The notes under the pieces are model-generated. The model saw only the letters and a list, made by a program, of their open reading frames with translations. It was not told where the DNA came from and ran no database searches. Source: Pictodentalium vernedei (lineage: Eukaryota > Mollusca > Scaphopoda > Dentaliida > Dentaliidae). Taken from it: a stretch of 64,000 bases of DNA. The DNA is taken from positions 37,390,484-37,454,483 of the forward strand of contig CM062291.1 in NCBI GenBank assembly GCA_031216915.1. Reading direction: 5' to 3'. Below are positions 1 to 9,800 of the stretch, in pieces; the stretch's first letter is position 1; every line of letters starts with the position of its first letter. The translations under genes and the position numbers were made by a program.

Positions 1-132
1 CTGGGTTTGATTATAAACTAAACTTCACAAGTGAATTATGCAATCAACAATTGTGTCATGTATCCATGCATGCAAACGAAGACGCTTTGATGTGGGTGTA
101 ATGGGGACTTCATAGTTTTTTTTTTTTCTTTT

Positions 133-386
133 TTAACCCTTTACCTAACATGAAAAGCAGACGACACTTGCAAAAAAAAAATTCTTGAATAACTATTATT
201 TTCATTTTTTGTCTCAAAAACATAGGTTATGTACCCTCATTGGAATGAGCCCGATTAGCTCATTCCAATAAGGGGTCATAACCTATGTTTTAGAGACAAA
301 AAATGAAAAAAAATTATGAAAATTAATTGGCGAGTTATGAGAATAGCGCTGGCCGTTTTTGGCTGTTACGTTAGGTAAAGGGTTAA
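133..386. mobile_element. TTAA palindromic MITE (piggyBac-type), copy 1
   Basis: The copy is bounded by TTAA on both sides. The ends read CCCTTTACCTAAC and, inverted, GTTAGGTAAAGGG. The centre is a near-perfect palindrome of about 60 bp built on CATAGGTTATG...CATAACCTATG. There is no coding capacity. TTAA target sites with CCC-starting ends are the known signature of piggyBac elements; assignment to that superfamily is inferred from the ends alone. Confidence 0.8.
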
Positions 387-423
387 ATAATATAATTATT
401 GTTAATAATGAAAAGTAATAAAC

Positions 424-565
424 AGAGTAATCGCTTGACTGGACTGGTTATGTGAAATAATTCATTCGAGGCGAGGGACTATATTGTAAAACACTCGTGT
501 TTGTACAATGTCCCTCACCTCTCATGAATTATTTCACGTAACCAGTCCAGTCAAGTGATTACTCT
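424..565. repeat. Palindromic element of about 140 bp
   Basis: The arms are about 55-60 bp, starting AGAGTAATCGCTTGACTGG and returning as its inverse ending GATTACTCT. The loop is GC-poor. The downstream flank reappears at 10848-10935 without the palindrome, which suggests an insertion. Confidence 0.7.
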
Positions 566-1094
566 CTATCTACTTCTGAAACCAGCTCACTTACAACATT
601 AACATCGACTTCTGACATCATTCCCATATTGGACACGCTGTGAGCAATATTTGATAAATACCGAATTTGAACATGTTATAAACAAAGACATTTTTGTTGT
701 GTTGTAGCAAAACAAAGGCTATTGCTGTAAGCAATTCATACACCCGATAAAGTAATGAACTATCAAGGCACAGGTCAAAAAAATCATATGTTATGCCTGA
801 ACACTGTACTAAATATCAAAATACAGTCTCAAATCATTTATGATCAATGAGTGATGACTGAAAAAATGATGTTAAAATAATATGTTAATTTGAGCTGAAA
901 CAGTTAAAGGGCACTCTTTATCAATTAATTACATGGATTAACATGGATTAACCTTGGTTAACTAATTAATCACTTGCCCTAATAGGTAGCTGAATAACTG
1001 CCGTACCATTGATGATTTACAGCATAAATACTTTAACCAATGCAAAGGACAAAACAGGTCAGTGCAAATATACAAAAATATCCATTTAAATTTT
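566..1094. other. Non-coding stretch, partly repeated at 10.85 kb
   Basis: Positions 566-660 match 10848-10935 (CTACTTCTGAAACC and following). The rest is AT-rich with no ORF, RNA gene or clear repeat that I can see. The TTAACC runs near 940-975 look like decayed element ends. Confidence 0.4.
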
Positions 1095-1272
1095 ATTATG
1101 TTTTAAATTTTGGTCTCGAAAAACATAGCTTATGACGTCTCACTGGAACGGTTGAGCTCATTCCAATGAGGGATCATAAGCTATGTTTTTGAGTCAAAAA
1201 TTGAAAAATTTTAGAGATTCAAAAATGTATTTAGCAAGTATCGTCAGCTTCCCGCATTGGGTAATGGGTTAA
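1095..1272. mobile_element. Decayed TTAA MITE lacking its left end
   Basis: The central palindrome (AACATAGCTTATG...CATAAGCTATGTT) and the right end (GGGTAATGGGTTAA) of the MITE family are recognisable. The left CCCTTTA end is missing and there are many substitutions, so this is an old copy. Confidence 0.6.
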
Positions 1273-1308
1273 GAATGGGCATTTCCAGCTACTGATACAG
1301 TACAATGA

Positions 1309-1548
1309 TTAACCCTTTACCTAACCTGAAAAGCAGACGACACTTGCAAAAATAATTCTTGAATAACTAATTTTTTTCATTTTTTGTCTCAAAAACATAA
1401 GTTATGACCCCTCGTTGGAACAAACTCGACGAGCTCGTTCCAACGAGCGGTCATAACCTATGTTTTTGAGACAAAAAATGAAAATTAAATGGCGATTTTT
1501 GAGAATAGCGCTGGCTGGTTTTGGCTGTGGCGTTAGGTAAAGGGTTAA
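1309..1548. mobile_element. TTAA palindromic MITE, copy 2
   Basis: The copy is complete with TTAA at both ends, left end CCCTTTACCTAACC, right end GTTAGGTAAAGGG and the family palindrome in the middle. Confidence 0.8.
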
Positions 1549-1789
1549 GCAAGTGAACAAGTATGTCAGCAAGTAACTTGCATGCTTTACTCTGTCTCAT
1601 ATAATTGATGTGAGTCACTGTGACCATTTTTGCCTGTTTTAGAGCAAGTTTGTTCCTTTGATAACCCATATAATACAATAGTTCAAAAGTAAGGGTTAAT
1701 CGAACAATTACTTTTTTAATCGATCAAGACATTGATCATCGGTTAATCGATTAATAGGTTAACCATTTCAGCTCTAATGTTAGGCTTGA

Positions 1790-2600
1790 AATTATGTTGA
1801 AAAATGACAGAAAGGCTTCCCTCTGAAAAGACCTCCGAGGATAACAAATATTTTTAGATGAAATTGGGTAAAATATTCAGAGTTCCTGGAAGCCATCGGC
1901 TGTGTGAAGAAATTGGGTGAAATAGCAGTTGACAAGACATGATTGAGACATGGTCTTTGGGATATCTGGTTGTCTGTTCTTACACTCTCACAAAGAGATG
2001 GAAATATTAACAAAAACATAGCATTCATTTGAAATAAAATTTGTTTTCTTACCAAATATGAAAAGGTTCTGTGTGGTGGATCTGAAAAAGATCTTTGAAG
2101 AAGATTCCTCATATTGCACAAAGTTAAAATTTGGGGATCTACAGGTAGCCTAAACATGAACCCAAGGACTTGATTTGAACAAAACTGAATCTGCCCAAAG
2201 AATCCTGTATACCAAATATGAAAAGTTTCTGCCTGGTGGCTCTGAAGAAGAAAAATATTTTTAAAAATTTTCCTGTTATTAGTTAACCTTCAGATTCCCA
2301 TGAGGAGTCCAAATATTAGCTGGAATAGGGAGCCCAAATATCATCCTTGGATTTGATCTGATCTCACTTGAATCCAAAAGGATCACAAATATTAACCCAG
2401 GGACTAGATTCCAATCAACCTGAATATGACCCCAAAATGGAAGCTATATGCCAAATATCAAAAGATTCTGACTGGTGGATCAGAAGACGATTTAAAAAAC
2501 AAAATGTCCTCATATATCGTGCTTATTCAGGCTCACATAGGAAGCTCCAATATGAAACCATGGATTTGATCTAATTTGAACAAATTTGAATCAAGCTGTG
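1790..2600. repeat. Degenerate tandem repeat, 200-300 bp units
   Basis: Three or four divergent units share phrases such as ACCAAATATGAAAAG, CTGGTGGATCTGAAGAAG and CCATGGATTTGATC. The small ORFs here are chance openings inside the repeat. The style matches the tandem cores of Helentron-like repeats known from bivalves; no element ends were found. Confidence 0.5.
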
Positions 2601-2611
2601 CTGAAAATACA

Positions 2612-2670
2612 ACTTACCTCTTCGTGACCTGAACATTACTGCTCAAATTAAGTACAACATGCCGTACTGT
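2612..2670 (-). pseudogene. Decayed copy of XPF exon 2 (3' half and donor)
   Basis: Read on the minus strand, this stretch ends GAAGAG|GTAAGTTG, as the real exon 2 at 6621-6717 does. It shares TTACCTCTTC.TGA and AAGTAC further in. The frame matching exon 2 contains a stop, so it cannot replace the exon. A chance match is possible, but the shared donor context argues for a duplicated, decayed exon. Confidence 0.4.
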
Positions 2671-2678
2671 ATATATAG

Positions 2679-2760
2679 AATATACCCAAAGTAGCTTGGT
2701 GCACCAAATGTTCACCATGAGTGGTGAACATTTGGTACACCAAGCTACTTTGGGTATATT
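2679..2760. repeat. Hairpin MITE, AATATACCC family, copy 1
   Basis: The stretch is an almost perfect 82-bp inverted repeat: AATATACCCAAAGTAGC outward on one side and its inverse on the other, with a short TGAG loop region. A second copy lies at 14460-14600. Confidence 0.8.
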
Positions 2761-2766
2761 TTATTT

Positions 2767-3242
2767 ATACCATGATCATCAGATTATTAAGAGTCACTAT
2801 TATTTTTTCTCGATTTTACTGAGCACCAGATGAACAAACGTGCGAATCTGTTTTGTTTACACAAGCATCGGTGGGCAGTACTTCCGCTGTCAGTTTTAGC
2901 CATTTGAGTTATGGATGCTTTATTAACATGGGACAATGCATGTTTGTTAAGTTTTGGTGTCTTATGAGGTAAACTCATTTAAAAATGTAATAAATAATTG
3001 TCACTTTCATTTCACTCTTTGTGAGGCAACATGCGATAAATTTAGACAAGTTCGCATTCAGATCGACGTCACCAAAGGTCAGCTTGGATGTAGTTCTACT
3101 GTAGGTGTAAATTTTAACTACTGAAATCCCATTGCTGGCGTGGTCACCACGGTTGGTGTGTAATTTGTAAAGCTAAAATTTATGTCATAGGCTTTTCATG
3201 TATAGTAGAATAGGTTATCATGCCATGATAATCATGGTATAA
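2767..3242. mobile_element. Non-autonomous element, TATACCATGAT ends, copy 1
   Basis: The ends are TATACCATGAT and ATCATGGTATA. The 476-bp body is repeated in inverted orientation at 10935-13784, where other elements have inserted. It has no coding capacity, and no superfamily can be given from the ends. Confidence 0.7.
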
Positions 3243-3243
3243 A

Positions 3244-3292
3244 TATAACTGACCTATTCTTGAGATATATTCAAAAACAAGTACAATATTAT
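3244..3292 (-). pseudogene. Second decayed copy of XPF exon 2
   Basis: The stretch aligns with 6613-6660 over about 45 bp (TGAGAT..TATTCAAAAACAAGTAC) with few gaps. On the minus strand the splice donor reads GTCAGT instead of GTAAGT, and the reading frame is damaged. It lies directly beyond the element at 2767-3242, so it and the copy at 2612 now flank an insertion. Confidence 0.45.
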
Positions 3293-3414
3293 TATATATG
3301 ACATATCCTCTCACAACCACTATTTTATAATAAATATATAAAAAAATATTAATGAATCATTTCTTTACAGACATTGGTATTCAAAGGGTGTTTTCTTTAT
3401 AAACGATATACTAA

Positions 3415-4134
3415 CAGGGTTCTTACAGTCAAGGACCTAAAAAATTCAAGGACTTTTCAAGGGCATATCTGCATATCCTTGGATGTTTTTTTTGAAAATT
3501 TAGATTTGGAATATAACCATTTTTAGAAGCCTTACCTACTTTAACCCTTTACCTAATATGAAAAGCAGACGACACTTGCAAAACTTTTCTTGAGTAACTA
3601 ATTTTTAGTCTCAAAAACATAGGCTATGGCCCCTCATTGGAACGAGCTCAATGAGCTTGTTCCAACGAGGGGTCATAACCTATGTTTTTGATACAAAAAT
3701 GAAAAAAATAACTGAAATTAATTGGCCATTTTTTTAGAATAGCGCTGGCCGGTTTTTGGCCATTACATTGGCTAAAGGTTTAAAAATGTCTTCTACCTCA
3801 TCCTTCTAAATTCCAGAAAAACGGTGCTTCTAAAATGCTCTGTAACAAAATTATGGTACTTACAGAATGACACCCAGTTAAATAATGCCTGAACTTTAAC
3901 TCCTCATTTATCGATTATCCATTATTTATGTTCGTTTTTTTCGTTTTTCAACAAAAAAAAGAGCAAAAGAGATGTTTCAACTGCCCACTATTACACAGGA
4001 AAAAAAATGATATAGGGCAAAATTCAAGGACTCAGAAGGATTTTTCATGTACTTTTCAAGTACATTTTCTGAATTTTCAAAATTCAAGGAGTAAGATTGA
4101 AATTCAAGGACTTTTCAAGGATGTGCACACCCTG
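3415..4134. repeat. Repeat with CAGGGT...ACCCTG ends
   Basis: Short inverted ends CAGGGT/ACCCTG resemble hAT ends. Inside, ATTCAAGGACTTTTCAAGG appears near both sides in direct orientation. No target duplication is visible, so the boundaries are uncertain. A TTAA MITE is nested at 3541-3783. Confidence 0.3.
3541..3783. mobile_element. TTAA palindromic MITE, copy 3
   Basis: The copy has TTAA at both sides, left end CCCTTTACCTAATATG, the family palindrome and a degraded right end (GGCTAAAGGTTTAA). It is nested in the repeat at 3415-4134. Confidence 0.75.
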
Positions 4135-4149
4135 ACTTAGCACTTCAGG

Positions 4150-4938
4150 ATCCATTACTGACTTTCAAAAATTTAAGCTGAAATATGCCCTTGATATACC
4201 ATTCACCAACTACCTTGGTGTGGTGAATGCAATACCAAGATCAAGAAAAAATATAATATCCAACAGAACAAAACTTGAATTTGTTTCAGATCCCTTGGTG
4301 AATGACATCATATGTTGCACTAAAGCAAAACCGCCAATTCTATCCCTTATATCTTCATAAAGTATCACAAAAAAGCTACACATACCCAAGAGAAATGGAA
4401 CACCACACTGGACGAAAATCTTGACCATAATGATTGGCAATACATTTACAAACAAACTTTTAGGGATACATATCTGCAAAGTTTACAATATAAGATTAAC
4501 CACAAAATTCTATTCACAAAAATCTAAACTCTTTAAATGTGGGCTTTCGAAAACAGAACTGTGCTCTTTCTGTGGAAGTACGAAAGAAAAAAATCGCACA
4601 TCTATTGTTTGATTGCTTAAAAAACAGTTTTACTTTGACTAGTGGAAAAGATTAACCTTAATACGGATCCGCAAATTCAACTAAACATAAATAAAAGAGA
4701 AATAATGTTAGGCGCAACTTCCAAGCATGCCTATCCAAATGTCTGGAATACCTGTCTCCTCATCTACAATAAGTATATTTACACCTGCAGCAGAAATAAT
4801 GTCATCCCCTCTTTCTCAGATCTAGCTAGAGCTATAAAATCCTACAAAAATATTGAAATGTATTCTCTATACATGTACAGCAAGGCTGAGCATATTAGGG
4901 AAAAATGGAGCTACCTAACTGACGCATTCTTTGAATAA
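4150..4938 (+). pseudogene. L1/Tx1-like non-LTR retrotransposon remnant (ORF2 C-terminus)
   Basis: Three plus-strand frames, broken by stops and shifts, read like the end of an L1-clade ORF2. The first has FTNYLGVVNAIPRSRKNII. The second has WQYIYKQTFRDTYLQSLQYK followed by a CSFC zinc-ribbon start. The third, at 4642-4938, has LIYNKYIYTCSRNN and ends REKWSYL. Known L1/Tx1 proteins show the same order: a hydrophobic block, Cys-x2-Cys...His, then a K-Y-x-I-Y block. The RT and nuclease domains are absent. The clade is recognised by motif order only. Confidence 0.6.
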
Positions 4939-5037
4939 TTGGAGAACTGCGATGTATATATATTATACTGTAAAAATGTCGATAGGATCACCGATCCAAT
5001 GTCGAGTTGTGACAGCACAAAAGTGGGTTTAATCATA

Positions 5038-5140
5038 AGGCCTAAAAAAAATTAAAAATCTGTTTCTCAGGCCCTCCCGCATAGTCCTTTTGGCTGCCGC
5101 ATGCTCTCTTTTTATAACCAATTTAAACTTAAAACCAGGT
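5038..5140. mobile_element. Fragment of the GGCCTAAAA Harbinger-type MITE
   Basis: Positions 5040-5120 match the left part of the element at 7760-8153 (GGCCTAAAAAAA, then CTGTTTCTCAGGCCCTCCC). The right half is missing. Confidence 0.6.
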
Positions 5141-5189
5141 CAACTTACCTATGAAGTTTATTGAATGTAAGCTGAACCACTATCAAGTT

Positions 5190-6330
5190 ATCATCCGGAA
5201 ACCAATTGTTGTGATTTACTATGTTCAAGGTCACTGTGACCTTGACCTTTGAACTGGCAAGTCCAATATCAATAGGGTTTTTCCTTGCAAGAAGTCAACC
5301 CACCTATGGAGCTTCATGAATGTAGGTTAAGACACTATGAATTTATCGTCCACAAACCAATTGTTGCGATTTACTATGTTCAAGGTCACTGTGACCTTGA
5401 CCTTTGACCTGGCGAGTTCAAGATCAGTAGGGTTCTTCCTCACAGCAAGGCCAATGCAGCTATTAAGTTTCATGTCTATAGGCTGAACCACTGTCAAGTT
5501 ATTGTCTGGAAACCAATTGTTGCAATTTGGTCACTGTGACCTTGACCTTTGACCTGGCGAGTCTAGTCTTCTATGAAGTTTCATGACTCTAGGTTGAACC
5601 ACTATCAAGTTCTCATCCGGAAACCAATTGTTGAGATATACTATGTTCAAGGTCACTGTGACCTTGACCTTTGACCTGGTGAGTCCAACATCAATAGGGT
5701 TCTTCCTCGCACCAAGGCCAACACGCCTGTAAAGTTTCATGACTCTAGGTTGAACCACTATCAAGTTATCATCCGGAAACCAATTGTTGCGATATACTAT
5801 GTTAAAGGTCACTGTGACCTTGACCTTTGACCTGGTGAGTCCAAGATCAATAGGGTTCTTCCTCCCACCAAGGCCAACACACCTATGAAGTTTCATGACT
5901 CTAGGTTGAACCACTATCAAGTTATCATCTGGAAACCAATTGTTGCGATATACTATGTTAAAGGTCACTGTGACCTTGACCTTTGATCTGGTGAGTCCAA
6001 GATCAATAGAGTTCTTCCTCGCACCAAGGCCAACCCACCTATGAAGTTTCATGAATGTAGGTTGAACTACTATCAAGTTATCATCCGGAAAGGAATTGTT
6101 GCGATTTACTATGTTCAAGGTCATGTTGACCTTGACCTTTGACGTAGCGAGTCCAAAATCAATAGGGTTCTTCCCCTCACCAAGGCCAATCTACCTATGA
6201 AGTTTCATGAATGTGAGTTGAACCATTATCAAGTTATCATCCGGAAACCAATTGTTCAAGATTTACTACGTTCAAGGTCACTGAGACCTTGACCTTCGAC
6301 GTAGCATGTCCAAAATCAATAGGGTTCTTC
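5190..6330. repeat. Tandem array of nuclear-receptor-type palindromes
   Basis: Nearly every unit carries CAAGGTCACTGTGACCTTG followed by ACCTTTGACC. This contains AGGTCA-nnn-TGACCT, the textbook inverted-repeat-3 oestrogen-response layout. Read on the other strand it also contains a TCAAGGTCA monomer site and an AGGTCA-A-AGGTCA direct repeat. The palindrome is kept in most units while the spacer sequence varies. Whether any receptor binds is unknown. Confidence 0.6.
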
Positions 6331-6413
6331 CTCCCACCAAGACCAACCTACGTATGAAGTTTAATGAATGTGAGTTGAACCACTATCAAGTTATCATCCG
6401 GAAACCAATTGTT

Positions 6414-6462
6414 TACGCCCGCCCGCCCGACCGCCCGCCCGCCCGCCCGCCCGCCCGCCCGC
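6414..6462. repeat. (CCGC)n microsatellite
   Basis: About eleven CCGC units with one interruption lie just inside the right end of the Helentron-like element, a usual position for a microsatellite in such repeats. Confidence 0.9.
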
Positions 6463-6620
6463 CATTCACCAAACTATAAGTCGAGTTTGACTTCGTCACA
6501 ACTCGACTAAAAATTTCATTTCTTTGTTATCTTATATAATATACTATTTTTCTAGTGATGCCAATAACAAAATTTTTTAAAAAATAAACAATAAAAAAAA
6601 AGATATATTATATAACTTAC

Positions 6621-6717
6621 CTCTTCCTGAGATGTAGTATTCAAAACAAGTACGAGATGGGCTGCATCTGAGTACAACTTCACAAAGTCAAGCATAACTC
6701 TGTCAATTCCTAAACCT
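6621..6717 (-). CDS. ERCC4: DNA repair endonuclease XPF, coding exon 2
   Basis: On the minus strand a strong acceptor (TTTTCTTACAG) precedes, and a strong donor (GAG|GTAAGT) follows, a 97-nt exon. It encodes 32 residues starting GLGIDRVMLDFVKLY and ending LVLVLNTTSQEE. Known XPF proteins have GLG.DRLL.HFLQLH and CLVLVLNTQPAEE at the same place, in the N-terminal inactivated helicase domain. XPF pairs with ERCC1 and cuts 5' of bulky DNA lesions in nucleotide excision repair. The exon starts with one base that completes the Arg codon begun in exon 1 (AG|A) and ends in phase 0. The next exon should lie left of the window; I found none. Intron 2 here is filled by repeats and two decayed copies of this exon. 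Confidence 0.92.
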
Positions 6718-6949
6718 CTGTAAGAAAATTATAAAAGCTGTCTAAACCACAACATCCGATATTCAACTTTCTGTTTTAGTCCATGGATTAGCAAATATGT
6801 CCCAATATTGGGAGATAAGTGAAAATCTCATTCAGTTGTAACTGGAGAAATGAAGACAAAGGAAATGCTGAGAATTAACTAAAAAATGTACCTTAAACCT
6901 TAATTCATCAGATTAACCTTGAAGTACCCATACATGCTCAAACTGCCCC

Positions 6950-7430
6950 CCTTGGCATTACTTCAAACTCCTGGGACTCATATCCAGAACCCAATTGTTT
7001 CTCAGCAGGGAACTCAGAAGTGAAGGATAAATGTTATTGCTTGTGAGAATGAGGCAGATATGAAAACAGGTTTCTCAAAACCTCCCTCTTCAAACTCATT
7101 CCACACTCCTAAACAAGCTGAAGAGATATCTCTGGAAATCCAAAGATCCATCCAAAAGGCGTAAGTCATTTACAGAGCAACAGAAAAATTCCTGGCAAGA
7201 CAATGACAGAAAGAACTGCTAAAACAGGTGGAGAAACCAGGCTCCCCTATTGCCAACATACACAGCAAAAGTCGAACACTGGCCAGGAAAAGGCACAGAA
7301 AAACAAACAGACCACTGAAACACCATTAAATGCCTTCCAAGTTTTGCCATTGCCCTCAGTGTTCAGTGTTGCATCAGACACAGACACTGCCACTTGGCTC
7401 GAAAGGGGTTGCATAACCAGCGCACCTTTG
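6950..7430 (+). pseudogene. Fragment of the ORF1-like retroelement family, copy A
   Basis: The nucleotide sequence follows 33505-33900 (GAGGCAGATATG, GACAGAAAGAACTGCTAAA, GGTTGCATAACC). In the frame matching that copy it reads KELLKQVEKPGSPIAN and ends in a basic tail LARKRHRKTNRPLKHH, against ARKMKKTHRSLKHC in the other copy. No domain is recognised. It is short, has no usable start and is flanked by repeats. Confidence 0.5.
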
Positions 7431-7759
7431 TGAGCTAAAATCATCCATATAGTGTATTTGTGTGTAAGGGAGGGCATGCAGGTGTGCGTGAAGGGGTGTG
7501 TCAATGTTACTTTTAGAATGTAAAAGGTCGACGTAAGACCTCACCTAAGCATCTGTTAGATGCAGAAGAGGTTACTTATTCCTCATTTATTTTTTTGCCA
7601 AAGTTTTTGGTGTGGAGGGTGCTTATCCCTTGATTATGCAAGCCATAACATTTGACAGGAACGTTTTTATCCTTCCTCTGGTGGTTATCTAAATGAAAAA
7701 AAACAGATAACCGAAAAGTTGTTCATCTGGAAATTCAAACAGCTCGTCAAAAAGTCTTA

Positions 7760-8153
7760 GGCCTAAAAAAAATAAAAATCTGTTTCTCAGGCCCTCCCGC
7801 ATGGTCCTTTTGGCATGCTCTCTTTTTATAACCCATCCAAACTTAAAAAAAAACAAAATCGAATGGATTATGTCTGATATTTTACCCAAGTTAATAAAAT
7901 TGTCCTTTGAGTGCAAGAAGGCTTTGCAATGCTTTAGCATTGCAAAGCCTTCTTGCACTCAAGGGATGTAATACACCACCACCCATGCTGTTAAGTAGAT
8001 TATGGGGCCTAAAACATAAAACAAACCAAGAACATGAACTTTTTAATGGCAAAGAAATAATTACAAAAATAAAAAATAAAATAAAAAACCACCCGCACGC
8101 ATGCAATTTTACAAAAAATGACCTGAGAAACAGAATATCTACTTTGTGAGGCC
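7760..8153. mobile_element. PIF/Harbinger-type MITE with TTA target duplication
   Basis: The ends are GGCCTAAAA and, inverted, GGCCTCAC, with TTA on both sides (7757-7759 and 8154-8156). The neighbouring tandem copy of the host sequence at 8310-8336 reads straight through AAAAAGTGTTATCACC, showing the unoccupied site. CTGTTTCTCAGG repeats inverted inside each end, and the centre has a perfect 50-bp hairpin at 7914-7966. A 3-bp TTA duplication with GG-starting ends is typical of PIF/Harbinger elements. Confidence 0.75.
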
Positions 8154-8478
8154 TTATCACCATATTTGATAGCACTGTTTTAAAATGTTCCTGTAGGAAG
8201 ATCTTCAATGCTTAAACTCCCTAAGACAACTGATGCCCCCTGTGCTTGCCGCAGATGCTTTCAAAATCTGTGAACTGTCATACAGTAGAGTCATCGTCTG
8301 GAACAACAAACAGCTCGTCAAAAAGTGTTATCACCTTATTTGATAGCACTGTTTTAAAATGTTCCTGTAGTAAGACCCCTCTCTTCAATGCTTAAACTCC
8401 CTAAGACAACTGATGCCCCCTGTGCTTGGCACAGATGCCTTCAAAATCTGTGAACTGTCATACAGTAGAGTCATCGTG
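8154..8478. repeat. Tandem duplication of about 175 bp
   Basis: TTATCACC.TATTTGATAG through ACAGTAGAGTCATCGT occurs at 8154-8298 and again at 8327-8477 with few differences. Before the Harbinger insertion the first unit was continuous with 7719-7759. Confidence 0.8.
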
Positions 8479-8765
8479 GACGGTTAAAAATCCACGGGTT
8501 GTCATTTTTTCCATGCATATAATTCAGAGATGATCTGCTATATGACACCAAACAAAATTTCCACCAATGAAGCACCTGTTCACAATGACTGCACTATAAT
8601 CGTTCCTCTGGTTTATTCCCGTTTCGCCGATGAGGTTAAATAAACAAACCAAAACTAATCGCCGGTGGAGGTGTGAACAAGTTGTTAATCCCACTGATTG
8701 ATATTAACTCTTTTTCACCGGCTGAGTTCATGGTCCCAAAGTGATTAACAATCGTCGACAATAAG

Positions 8766-9276
8766 ATGTTGCCATTAGTCTATGGCTTGCTGCCTAATAA
8801 AACCAAGTCAACTTATATAAAATTCTTCAGCACCATACGCCAGAAGGCTTCATCTTTAGACATTCACCTACAACCAGCAACAATCTTTACTGATTTCGAA
8901 ACTGCTGCACAAAATGCTTTACGACAAGTTTTCTCTTCTGCGACCATCAAAGGCTGTCACTTCCACTACGCCCAAGCAGTGTACAAGTATGCAACAGAAA
9001 AGTGCAGCCTCAGAGACGATTACAAGCAGCAAGTTGAAGAAGGCAATTGCCGGAACCCATCCTAACTTGTTCTTCTTAGTTGATTTCATTAAGAAAGAAC
9101 AAGCATTCACAGAATCAACAATTCTGCAGTTGAGACATGGTGGGAAGGTGGCCCCACGAAGAAAAAAGTATCGTGCCATCGACAATGCTTTATCTTATTA
9201 TAAAAGACTCTTTAGGGAAGGTCAGATTGACGCACTGTCATTTTTAGACAGAGTCAGTCGAAATTCGGGTTTTTAA
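8766..9276 (+). pseudogene. MULE transposase fragment, internally deleted and frameshifted
   Basis: The first frame (8766-9065) reads LVYGLLPNKTKSTYIKFF, then IFTDFETAAQNALRQVF and KGCHFHYAQAVYK. This is the core MULE transposase domain with its TDFE acidic motif and C-x2-H block. The frame then shifts near 9045 into HPNLFFLVDFIKKEQAF and LDRVSRNSGF, which resembles the family's C-terminal part. The usual middle section and the whole N-terminus, with its zinc finger and first catalytic Asp, are missing, so it cannot be active. The ATG at 8766 follows a non-coding sequence and is probably not the original start. Confidence 0.75.
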
Positions 9277-9800
9277 AAAATGTGCTTTATGCCTTTAAAT
9301 GTTCATATTATTATATTATACTTGCTCGTTTATTGTTATTTTTAGACAGAGTCAGTCGAAATTCGGGTTTTTAAAAAATGTGCTTTATGCCTTTAAATGT
9401 TCATATTATTATATTATACTTGCTCGTTTATTGTTATTTTTAGACAGAGTCAGTCGAAATTCGGGTTTTTAAAAAATATGCTTTATGCCTTTAAATGTTC
9501 ATATTATTATATTATACTTGCTCGTTTATTGCGTTGATAAATCAATAAAAAAATTACATTACATTCAGTCGAAATTCGGGTTTTTAAAAAATGTGCTTTA
9601 TGTCTTTAAATGTTCATATTATTATATTATACTTGCTCGTTTATTGCGTTGATAAATCAATAAAAAAATTACATTACATTCAGTCGAAATTCGGGTTTTT
9701 AAAAAATGTGCTTTATGTCTTTAAATGTTCATATTATTATATTATACTTGCTCGTTTATTGCGTTGATAAATCAATAAAAAAATTACATTACATTCAATC
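9246..9800. repeat. Tandem repeat amplified from the MULE 3' end
   Basis: The segment holding the transposase stop (CAGTCGAAATTCGGGTTTTT...TTGCTCGTTTATTG) is repeated five times. The first spacings are 98 bp. The later ones are 115 bp, because another phrase (GCGTTGATAAATCAATAAA...) is included. All units lie inside the MULE. Confidence 0.85.

Larger units (their letters stand above)
5001..6510 (+). mobile_element. Helentron-like non-autonomous element with tandem core
   Basis: TCGAGTTGTGAC near the left end returns inverted as GTCACAACTCGA near the right end. There it forms a hairpin (AGTCGAGTT...AACTCGACT) just before the terminus. Between them lie about nine tandem units of roughly 130-140 bp and a CCGC microsatellite. 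Asymmetric terminal repeats, a 3' hairpin and a tandem core are known features of Helentron-related elements (DINE-1, molluscan pearl repeats). There is no Rep/helicase gene. The 197-residue minus-strand ORF at 5531-6124 is the repeat read through and is not a gene. Confidence 0.55.

Noticed and set aside
887..1775. hAT-like element with GAGCTGAAA ends enclosing two MITEs
   Set aside because: The inverted match is short and the flanking ATGTTA similarity is too weak to call a duplication.
5531..6124. 197-residue minus-strand ORF
   Set aside because: It is the tandem repeat read through; repeated NRNNSFPDDNLIVVQP-type phrases follow the DNA unit.
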